This document shows, piece after piece, positions 1 through 5,768 of a stretch of DNA of 9,634 bases (position 1 is its first letter; each line of letters starts with the position of its first letter). The position numbers were made by a program, and so were the translations under genes. Source of the stretch: CAYPEK01 sp964409645 (GTDB lineage: Bacteria > UBP15 > UBA6099); contig CAYPEK010000140.1 of NCBI GenBank assembly GCA_964409645.1, positions 1 through 9,634 of the forward strand. Direction: 5' to 3'. The notes under the pieces are model-generated. The model saw nothing but the letters and a program-made list of their open reading frames with translations, was not told the DNA's origin and made no database searches.

Positions 1-51
1 GCTTCGCTCTGCAGTTGCTCTTATTTGTAGCATGTCAACGTGATATTGGTA

Positions 52-735
52 TTACTTCTTCTTCTCGAAAATCTTTTCCACGTTCTTTAGTTGTTCAAAA
101 AGTTTCGGGTACAAATCCGCGATCAGTTCCGTGTTCGAGCCAGCCTTCTGCAACCCCGCGACAATCAGCGACAACGCCTTCTCCTCGACCACTCCGCCCT
201 GCTCCCGCACCGGCCCTTTCACCGTCTCCCAAGTTTTACCGATATCCTGTATCGTTTTCTTCATCCTCGCCGTATCCTTCGTCATCGCGCTGATGTCCAG
301 CTCGCGCCCGTAATATTCGAGCAGCTTCACACCGATCGGGATCAGTGGATTGAAACGACCCGCTATCTGAATCGTCGCAAGCGTCAGTTTGTTCGCCGCA
401 TCCATCGCGCCCTTCTTGTCCTTCGCCGCCGCCGCCGCGTCCACCGCGTCCAGCGCCGCATTCAGACGATCCACATCCTTGCCGCCGATTATCTTCACCA
501 CTTCGTTGCTGAGAATCGTCTTGCGCAGGCTCTTCACCTTTCCAGACGCCGCAGTCCACTTCCCGGCCTTCACGCTGTCGTAAATCCCCTCCGCCGACTT
601 GCCGATGCCGACGATCGTCTCCATATCCTTTTTCAGCGGCACCTTTTCCGCCTTCTTCTCCGCCGCAAAAACCGCCGAGCACGCAAACAGAACACAAACC
701 GCAACCGCCGCGAAAAACAATCTCCCGCTTTTCAT
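52..735 (-). CDS. Exported alpha-helical protein of unknown family (227 aa)
   Basis: I do not recognise the family. The start is set at 735 because an AGGG-containing ribosome site lies just upstream and translation then begins MKSGRLFF; an upstream in-frame ATG at 759 would add eight residues that do not look like a signal sequence. Residues 1-24 form a signal peptide (basic start, hydrophobic core, VFA-A cleavage site after A24); the LFAC stretch at 16-19 is close to a lipobox but has F at -2, so a lipoprotein is less likely. The mature part is rich in Ala, Lys and Glu and looks all-helical: an Ala-rich helix at about 90-115, a more conserved-looking stretch with FNPLIPIGVKLLEYYGREL at 128-146, and a Lys-rich C-terminus. 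It has no cysteine after the signal and no catalytic motif that I can see. It is the last visible gene of the leftward operon, 59 bases after the esterase gene. Periplasmic location is inferred from the signal peptide; the role is unknown. Confidence 0.75.
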   Translation of the reverse strand: MKSGRLFFAAVAVCVLFACSAVFAAEKKAEKVPLKKDMETIVGIGKSAEGIYDSVKAGKWTAASGKVKSLRKTILSNEVVKIIGGKDVDRLNAALDAVDAAAAAKDKKGAMDAANKLTLATIQIAGRFNPLIPIGVKLLEYYGRELDISAMTKDTARMKKTIQDIGKTWETVKGPVREQGGVVEEKALSLIVAGLQKAGSNTELIADLYPKLFEQLKNVEKIFEKKK

Positions 736-756
736 AATCCAATCCCTTTCTTTACA

Positions 757-779
757 CATATCCGTGTTAATCTGTGGTT
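757..779 (-). repeat. Possible fragment of a dispersed CACAGATTAACACGGAT-type intergenic repeat
   Basis: Read on the minus strand, the gap between the esterase gene and the 227-aa gene contains AACCACAGATTAACACGGAT, in which CACAGATTAA and CACGGATATG form two near-identical units. Similar short strings recur in intergenic DNA of many environmental bacteria as far as I recall. Only one degenerate pair is present here, so this is tentative. Confidence 0.3.
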
Positions 780-794
780 CTAAATTTTTTTCTT

Positions 795-1619
795 CTACTG
801 TCCCGAAAATTTAATCGTGCGAACCCACATTTCCGAATGCTTATCCAGACCGGCATTTGAAAAATGGCACGCGTCGTTTCTATCGTCGAGACTCGCCAAC
901 TGGTCGGTGTCCGGCCCCGGAAAAATCTTCAGTTCAGTGTTCACAAGTTCCTTCTGCGCCTGCTGAATTTCGTAACTCGGCTCACCGCCTCCGCAACGTG
1001 TCGCCACCGAAACGTATATCGGAGCTTCGACACCTTTCTTTCGGATGTCATCGAGCATCGCAATGAACATTTTCTTATAATCGTCCTTCGTCGTTTTCAG
1101 ATTTTTGTCCGCCTCGCCCTGATGCCAGAACATGTGCGTGATCTTGATGTTCTTCTTTTTCAACTGCCGCAGCACGTCGTCGATTCTGAGGTGCAGATCG
1201 CCGCCGTGCGTCCAGCGTTTCACCTCGGTGCCGCCCACGCCGATCGTAACAAACAGCACATTGTCGTACATCCCGCGGTCGATCAGCTTTTCGCCGAGCC
1301 GCGACCACACCGATCCCTTTTCGCCCGTCGCGCCGAGCATCGGATCCTCGGCGACGTAGCACTTGCCCTCGTAAAAGTTATAGACATTTTTCTTCGGCTT
1401 GAAGGGTGATTCGCTGTGGTTCGCCGAGTTCGACTGCCCGAACGCCAGCGCCACCATCGTCCTGCCCTGCATAACTTTCTTGCAGTCCACTTCCGTCCGC
1501 TTCGAGACATCGATAAAATCGTTCGGCTGCGGCATCGTGTACGCAAAACAAACCGCCGCCGCCGCGAGTAAAACCAGCGCCGCCGCCGATGCAACAAAAT
1601 ATCTTCTCTTCGACTTCAT
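795..1619 (-). CDS. Exported SASA/CE6-type acetylesterase (SGNH hydrolase fold)
   Basis: Predicted carbohydrate O-acetylesterase of the sialate O-acetylesterase-like (SASA) / carbohydrate esterase family 6 type, which removes acetyl groups from glycans. Visible motifs: GQSN at 61-64 (S63 the expected nucleophile), a glycine-containing block IGVGGTEVKRW at 126-136, WHQGE at 165-169 (Gln and Glu typical of the family) and D249-A-C-H252 as the expected catalytic Asp/His pair near the C-terminus. A hydrophobic segment at about 7-27 is a signal peptide or membrane anchor. The whole catalytic order is present in 274 residues, so the gene looks intact. The start is placed at ATG 1619, 8 bases after a strong GGAGG; an in-frame GTG at 1628 would overlap that ribosome site. 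It is the middle gene of the leftward operon, 44 bases after the upstream gene. The exact substrate (sialic acid, xylan or pectin acetyl) cannot be read from the sequence; the GH78-like gene opposite suggests a plant- or algal-type polysaccharide. Confidence 0.88.
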   Translation of the reverse strand: MKSKRRYFVASAAALVLLAAAAVCFAYTMPQPNDFIDVSKRTEVDCKKVMQGRTMVALAFGQSNSANHSESPFKPKKNVYNFYEGKCYVAEDPMLGATGEKGSVWSRLGEKLIDRGMYDNVLFVTIGVGGTEVKRWTHGGDLHLRIDDVLRQLKKKNIKITHMFWHQGEADKNLKTTKDDYKKMFIAMLDDIRKKGVEAPIYVSVATRCGGGEPSYEIQQAQKELVNTELKIFPGPDTDQLASLDDRNDACHFSNAGLDKHSEMWVRTIKFSGQ

Positions 1620-1663
1620 ACCCTTCACCTCCGCGATTAGTTACCTTTTCAGCAACACGCCAC

Positions 1664-2521
1664 CTACAGAATCACCGCGACGCGGTTCTTCATCAGCACA
1701 TTGCCCTTTTCGTTCGCGTTCTTCATCTTCTCCGCGTCCTCTTTCGACACCACAATGTCGCCCTTGAACTTCCCGGCGACGCCTACCGCCTTGATAATCA
1801 GCGGCTTGTTGCCTGCGAACACCTTCCAGCCCTGCGCCTCCTCCATCGAGCCGGCGTAACGGATCAGGTCCACCGTCTCCATGTCCGAGCTCGAAAAGTT
1901 CCTTGCGTAACCGTGAACGAGTTTTCCCTCAGGCGTCACGATGTTCGGTTTCAGCACCCTCTTCGCGCCCAGCCCGGACGCGTCGATTATCACACTCGTG
2001 TATGTCGTTTCCTTCTCCACCTGCACACTATCCGCGACCGTGTGCTTCTCCTGCGCGGCCTTGTTCGTGTCCACCGTCAGCGTCACCTTCTCCGCTTCGG
2101 TTTTCCCGAAATCGAGTTTTATCCCGTCAACGGAAAGAAGATATTCGAGATATTCGCCGTTCAGCGAAAACCCGTCGTAACCTTTGATCGTCGCGCCCTC
2201 GATCTCCAGATCGGCAAACTTCCTCTCTCCCGCCGAGGTGACGATCGGCACATTTTTCCACACGCCCGTCCGCATCGCCCTCGAAGCATCCTCGAATATC
2301 CACATTACCTCGCCGAACCGGAATACGAGCAGCGTGCCCGTCACGCTCTTACCGCCCGCAGTCTGCGCCTTCAGCCCTGTTGCAACCAGCGCGTCGAACA
2401 CCTTCACGATCGACTGTTCGCCCGAAATGTTTTCCGCCCGCGCGCCGCCCGCGCAAATCATCGACAGCACGATCGCGCACGCGACAATCGCGCACCTCAT
2501 TCTATTCGCCGTATTCAGCAT
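1664..2521 (-). CDS. Exported conserved-type protein of unknown function (285 aa)
   Basis: I cannot assign a named family with certainty. The start is ATG 2521, which follows an AAGGAGA ribosome site by about 5 bases; an in-frame TTG at 2536 overlaps that site and is rejected. Residues 1-29 are a signal peptide ending GGARA. The mature protein seems to have a first alpha/beta part (about 30-160) and a C-terminal part starting at TYTSVIIDASGLGAKR (173-188), followed by P-x-I, GKLVHGY (199-205), GNKPLIIKA (237-245) and a hydrophobic end NRVAVIL (279-285). That C-terminal order (IID.xGLG, P.I, G+.V.G, NPL.IKA, terminal VxI) reminds me of a pattern in secreted conserved hypothetical proteins of other Gram-negative-type bacteria, some related to FlgP/LPP20-like surface proteins; this is recollection, not a database result. 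First gene of the leftward three-gene operon, 44 bases before the esterase gene and 35 bases downstream of a TATAAT -10 element. Confidence 0.75.
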   Translation of the reverse strand: MLNTANRMRCAIVACAIVLSMICAGGARAENISGEQSIVKVFDALVATGLKAQTAGGKSVTGTLLVFRFGEVMWIFEDASRAMRTGVWKNVPIVTSAGERKFADLEIEGATIKGYDGFSLNGEYLEYLLSVDGIKLDFGKTEAEKVTLTVDTNKAAQEKHTVADSVQVEKETTYTSVIIDASGLGAKRVLKPNIVTPEGKLVHGYARNFSSSDMETVDLIRYAGSMEEAQGWKVFAGNKPLIIKAVGVAGKFKGDIVVSKEDAEKMKNANEKGNVLMKNRVAVIL

Positions 2522-2555
2522 GGCCTCTCCTTTCAATCCTTATAATTAATAACCG

Positions 2556-2584
2556 ATTATATAACCGGCGCGCCTTTACGATAA
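2556..2584 (-). promoter_or_regulatory. Sigma70-type promoter of the leftward three-gene operon
   Basis: On the minus strand a perfect TATAAT lies at 2561-2556, with TTATCG (3 of 6 to the consensus) 17 bases upstream at 2584-2579. Transcription would begin near 2549, leaving a leader of about 28 bases before the ATG at 2521 that still contains the AAGGAGA ribosome site. The -35 is weak, so an activator could be involved. Confidence 0.55.
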
Positions 2585-2592
2585 TACACCTT

Positions 2593-2613
2593 AAAAAAAA
2601 CGGAGCCGCTCCG
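2593..2613 (-). terminator. Rho-independent terminator-like hairpin with T8 tract, facing leftward
   Basis: On the minus strand CGGAG, a 3-base loop CGG and CTCCG (2613-2601) are followed directly by eight T residues (2600-2593). The stem is only 5 bp but almost all G-C, and the uninterrupted T tract is what an intrinsic terminator needs. It sits just upstream of the leftward operon's promoter, not behind any gene, so it would either stop antisense transcription coming out of the GH78 gene or act as an attenuator for a promoter further right. Confidence 0.6.
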
Positions 2614-2675
2614 GCGGCCCGTCCCGCGCGGTTGCGGTAAACGTCCGTGTAATTTACTATATACGGGACGCCGCC
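2613..2675. repeat. Long imperfect inverted repeat bracketing the rightward promoter
   Basis: Left arm 2613-2626 reads GGCGG-CC-CGTCCCG and right arm 2664-2675 reads CGGGACG-CCGCC. The inner 7 bases pair perfectly, then 5 more after a two-base bulge; with a further one-base bulge the pairing can extend to CCGG at both outer ends (2611 and 2678). The 37-base interior contains the proposed -35 and -10 of the GH78-like gene. This could be a two-site operator or a cruciform; the arms are GC-rich, so some pairing by chance is possible. Confidence 0.5.
2632..2660 (+). promoter_or_regulatory. Candidate promoter of the GH78-like gene
   Basis: TTGCGG (2632-2637) and TACTAT (2655-2660) are separated by 17 bases, with 3 and 4 matches to the sigma70 hexamers. 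The start of transcription would be near 2667, giving a leader of about 53 bases that begins inside the right arm of the inverted repeat and can also fold CGCCGC (2669-2674) against GCGGCG (2687-2692). Moderate support only. Confidence 0.4.
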
Positions 2676-2719
2676 CGGCCGGAACCGCGGCGCGAAATCC
2701 GGAATAATGGGGATATGAC

Positions 2720-5125
2720 ATGAAATTCAAAATCATCACGAAAACAGCCGTCGCGGCCGCATTCCTATGTTGCTTGCTGTTGAGCAACACAGTACGCGCC
2801 GCCGGCGATCCTTCCATCAGTGAAAAATGGCTCACTCAGCGGTGGACGGCCGAATGGAGCATGTATCCCGACGGTCCGTCCAACGATCCGGCCGCGTTCC
2901 TCTACAGGCGCACGATCGACCTGCCCGCGAAGCCAGATAGATTCGTCGTCCACGTCACCGCCGACCAGCGCTACAGGCTGTTCGTCAACGGAGTGAGCGT
3001 CACCAACGGCCCGGCACGCGGCGACCTGCTCCACTGGCGCTACGAGTCAGTTGACATCGCGCCGTTCCTCAAAGCGGGCCGAAACGTCGTCGCGGCGCGC
3101 GTGTGGTCGTACGGCATCATGTCCACGTGGGCGCAGATCACAACCGTCACCGCGTTCCTTCTTCAGGGCGACGGGGCCGCCGAATCCGACCTCAACACAC
3201 CGCGCGGCTGGAAAGTCTATCGCGACGAAAGCTGGGTTCCGTTCCCGAAAATCGGCGTTAACCCCGCATCGTGCGTGGCGGGCTCGAACGAGCGCATCTA
3301 CGCGGCGAAACATCCGTGGGGCTGGCTCGACGCGGACTTCGACGACTCTAAATGGCCGGAGCCGAAAAGACTTATGGACGCAGTGCCCGCGGGACTCCGG
3401 GGCGACGGCAGTTCATACTGGTATCTCGTGCCGCGGCCGATACCCCTCATGGAGGAAAAGCCCGCGCGCTTCCCGAAAATCGCAAAGGTAAAAAGCGTTA
3501 AAGTGCCCGATGAATTCCTCACCGGCACGAGTCCGTTAACAATTCCGGCGAAAAAGAAAGCTTCATTCATTCTCGACAACGTCGTGTTGACAAACGGCTA
3601 TCCAGAAATCGTCACAAGCGGCGGCGACGGCGCGGTGATCCGCCTCTCTTATGAAGAATCGCTTTTCAAATACCCCGAAGTCGATATGGGACACCTTATC
3701 AAAGGCAACCGCAACGACATCAAAAGATGCTCGATCCGGTCAGATTACCGCTTCGACGAATTCATGCCCGACGGCGGCAAATCGCGCCTGTTCTCGCCGT
3801 ACTGGTGGCGCAGCTTCAGATTCGTTCAGGTGGACATTCAGACAGCGGACGAGCCCCTGACGATTGAAGACTTGCGGATTGTCGAAACCGGCTACCCGTT
3901 CGTCAAACGCGGCTCGTTCAAATCGGACGACCCCGAACTGACAACCATCTTCGACACCGGCTGGCGCACCGCGCGCCTCTGCGCCGGGGAAACATACTTC
4001 GACTGCCCGTACTACGAACAGCTCCAGTACGCGGGCGACACGCGCATCCAGACAAACATCAGCTACTACGTCGCGGGCGACGACCGGCTCGCGCGGAACG
4101 CGATCGACCTGCTCAACGACTCGCGCATCCCGGACGGCCTCACGATGAGCCGCTTCCCAACGCGCATGCATCAGGTAATCCCGCCCTTCTCGCTCCTCTG
4201 GATCGGCATGATCCACGACCACTGGATGTTCCGCGGTGACAAGGAATTCACGAAAAAATATCTCGACACAATGTACAGCGTTCTGAACTGGTTCACCGAC
4301 CGCCGCCTCGAAAACGGATTGCTCGGCAACCTGCCGTGGTGGAATTTTGTGGACTGGGCGTGGCCGGGCGGCATCCCGCCGGGCGCGGAGGGCGAAGGCT
4401 CGTGCATCATCACGCTCCAGTACGCGATGGCGCTGCGCGAGGCGGCCGATATTGAAGCACAGCTCGGCAAACCTGAAATTGCCAAAATGCACCTCGCGCT
4501 CGCGGACAAAGCGGTAGGCGACGTCACAAAAGCCTGCTGGGTCCCGAAACGGGGTCTGCTCGCCGACTCGCCGAGCAAAACATCCTACAGCCAACAGGCA
4601 AACGCGCTTGGCGTGCTCTCCGACGCCATTCCGCAGGCGGCACAGAGAAAAGCAGCCGAGACCGCATTCTCGGATCAGTCCCTGACTCAATGCTCGCTTT
4701 ATTTCCGGTTCTATCTGAACAAAGCCGCGGACAAGGTCGGAATCAGCGACAACTATCTTTCGCTGCTCGACCCGTGGAGGAAAATGCTCGCGCTCGGACT
4801 TACGACGTGGCCCGAGACGGACGGCAAGAGCCGTTCCGACTGCCACGCGTGGAGCGCCAGCCCGTCGGTCGAACTGCTCTCGATAGTCTGCGGGATCAAG
4901 CCCGCCGCGCCGGGATTCTCCGAAGTTGTCATTCAGCCACACCTTTCCGGCCTAAAAAACGTCGAGTGCGAAGTCCCGCACCCGAACGGCACAATCCGCG
5001 CGTCGCTCCGCGCCGAACAAGGCCGCGTGGCAGCCGAGATCGAACTGCCCGACGGAGTCACAGGCAAATACATATCCGGCGGCAAGGAAACGCCGCTGAA
5101 GCCGGGGAAACAGTCGATAAAATAG
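2720..5125 (+). CDS. Exported GH78-type alpha-L-rhamnosidase-like glycoside hydrolase
   Basis: Predicted to release terminal alpha-L-rhamnose (or a similar sugar) from glycans outside the cytoplasm. Residues 1-28 are a signal peptide. An N-terminal beta-sandwich follows (about 55-150, with the DQRYRLFVNGV strand and the LKAGRNVVAARVW segment typical of the family's sugar-binding module). A second beta domain runs to about 395, ending YWWRSFRFVQVD (361-372). The (alpha/alpha)6 catalytic barrel starts near 400; it holds DCPYYEQLQYAGD at 428-440, where E433 is the likely general acid and D428/D440 are further active-site acids, and WPETDGKSRSDCHAW at 697-711 with E699 the likely base. A small C-terminal beta domain contains GFSEVVIQPHL. 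Length 801 fits the family. The usual DCPxRE motif is here DCPYYE, a recognised variant branch, so substrate specificity is less certain. The ribosome site (GGGGA) is modest. Diverges from the esterase operon. Confidence 0.87.
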   Translation: MKFKIITKTAVAAAFLCCLLLSNTVRAAGDPSISEKWLTQRWTAEWSMYPDGPSNDPAAFLYRRTIDLPAKPDRFVVHVTADQRYRLFVNGVSVTNGPARGDLLHWRYESVDIAPFLKAGRNVVAARVWSYGIMSTWAQITTVTAFLLQGDGAAESDLNTPRGWKVYRDESWVPFPKIGVNPASCVAGSNERIYAAKHPWGWLDADFDDSKWPEPKRLMDAVPAGLRGDGSSYWYLVPRPIPLMEEKPARFPKIAKVKSVKVPDEFLTGTSPLTIPAKKKASFILDNVVLTNGYPEIVTSGGDGAVIRLSYEESLFKYPEVDMGHLIKGNRNDIKRCSIRSDYRFDEFMPDGGKSRLFSPYWWRSFRFVQVDIQTADEPLTIEDLRIVETGYPFVKRGSFKSDDPELTTIFDTGWRTARLCAGETYFDCPYYEQLQYAGDTRIQTNISYYVAGDDRLARNAIDLLNDSRIPDGLTMSRFPTRMHQVIPPFSLLWIGMIHDHWMFRGDKEFTKKYLDTMYSVLNWFTDRRLENGLLGNLPWWNFVDWAWPGGIPPGAEGEGSCIITLQYAMALREAADIEAQLGKPEIAKMHLALADKAVGDVTKACWVPKRGLLADSPSKTSYSQQANALGVLSDAIPQAAQRKAAETAFSDQSLTQCSLYFRFYLNKAADKVGISDNYLSLLDPWRKMLALGLTTWPETDGKSRSDCHAWSASPSVELLSIVCGIKPAAPGFSEVVIQPHLSGLKNVECEVPHPNGTIRASLRAEQGRVAAEIELPDGVTGKYISGGKETPLKPGKQSIK

Positions 5126-5140
5126 AAGACAACGCAAAAA

Positions 5141-5156
5141 CGGCCCTGAAGGACCG
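5141..5156 (+). terminator. Weak terminator-like hairpin after the GH78-like gene
   Basis: CGGCCC, loop TGAA, and GGACCG can form a six-pair stem with one C-A mismatch, 15 bases after the stop codon. The following bases (GCTTATATCTTTTG) are only partly T-rich, so termination strength is doubtful. Confidence 0.3.
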
Positions 5157-5186
5157 GCTTATATCTTTTGATGTGGATTTTAAGCG

Positions 5187-5208
5187 GCCTGAGAAATAAA
5201 TCTCAGGC
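5187..5208. terminator. Perfect hairpin between convergent genes
   Basis: GCCTGAGA (5187-5194) and TCTCAGGC (5201-5208) form a perfect 8-bp stem around the loop AATAAA. It lies between the GH78-like gene and the convergent small-protein gene and overlaps the latter's stop codon (5203-5205). Neither strand has a proper T tract after it, so it may be a transcript-end stabiliser or a bidirectional terminator of the non-classical kind. Confidence 0.45.
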
Positions 5209-5523
5209 GTTGCCCGCTTTGCGCGTGCCGCGCGTTCGTACAACCGCTTTCTTTGCGACAACCGCCCGCGGCTTACGGGCTGTTTCCGGCTTCTTCTCAC
5301 GAAGCACATAATTGTGCTCCCACACATCCGGATATTCTTTTTCCTGTCCGCACATCCCGCACTCAAAAATCGTCACCGGCACCTGCACGTTTTTCGGCCC
5401 GCCTCGGTTGTTCGTGGGGAAAGCCGTCACCACCCAGAAACTCTTACGGTCAGTCGCCGTGAAAACGTGCGAGCAATCCCGCGGGCACTTTTTTGCTTTC
5501 GATTTTTTCTTTTTAATGTCCAT
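5203..5523 (-). CDS. Small basic protein with a four-cysteine zinc-ribbon-like pattern (106 aa)
   Basis: I do not recognise a named family. The start ATG 5523 follows an AAGGGGGC ribosome-site-like stretch by about 8 bases. The protein has a Lys-rich N-terminus (KKKKSKAKK at 4-12), then C13-x3-C17, a central region with FWVVTAFPTNNRGG (29-42), then C55-x2-C58 and a Lys/Arg-rich tail (83-103). The two cysteine pairs about 40 residues apart look like the two knuckles of a zinc ribbon, and the basic ends suggest nucleic-acid contact; both points are inference. No signal peptide or membrane segment, so cytoplasmic. The gene stands alone, convergent with the GH78-like gene and divergent from greA. 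Its stop codon lies within the intergenic hairpin. The composition is consistent and the reading frame has its own ribosome site, so I consider it real. Confidence 0.7.
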   Translation of the reverse strand: MDIKKKKSKAKKCPRDCSHVFTATDRKSFWVVTAFPTNNRGGPKNVQVPVTIFECGMCGQEKEYPDVWEHNYVLREKKPETARKPRAVVAKKAVVRTRGTRKAGNA

Positions 5524-5695
5524 CGGAACCGCCCCCTTGCCTCAAAACATCACCAACACCTACTCTTTAAACAATGAAAAAAATAAATAGTTCCTGACAC
5601 CCGCCGCTGAAAAAATGGCGGCTCATGAACGCGCAGTTAGAAAATCGGCATTATTGAAGCCATTTTGCCCGTTATTCTGTTAACATCCGTTTTTA

Positions 5696-5724
5696 TTGAC
5701 ATAAAATACCGAGGTTACTAAAAT
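5696..5724 (+). promoter_or_regulatory. Near-consensus sigma70 promoter of greA-lysS
   Basis: A perfect TTGACA (5696-5701) is followed after exactly 17 bases by TAAAAT (5719-5724, 5 of 6). Transcription should start near 5731, giving a leader of about 38 bases that holds the AGGAGGG ribosome site. This is the best promoter in the window and suits constitutive expression of housekeeping genes. Confidence 0.85.
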
Positions 5725-5768
5725 AAAATGCTTGTGAGTTTGAAGGAATGTACCATTAGGAGGGTCTA

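Noticed and set aside
1620..1628. GTG start at 1628 for the esterase
   Set aside because: It would overlap the GGAGG ribosome site that is ideally spaced for the ATG at 1619.
2522..2536. TTG start at 2536 for the 285-aa protein
   Set aside because: The codons from TTG include the ribosome site AAGGAGA itself; the ATG at 2521 is correctly placed after it.
1589..2545. Plus-strand frame (318 codons) across the esterase/285-aa genes
   Set aside because: Overlaps two minus-strand genes with signal peptides and ribosome sites; its translation is Arg/His-rich, as expected of an antisense shadow.
3740..4942. Long minus-strand reading frame (400 codons) opposite the GH78-like gene
   Set aside because: Antisense shadow of a clear GH78-type protein; no ribosome site or domain pattern.
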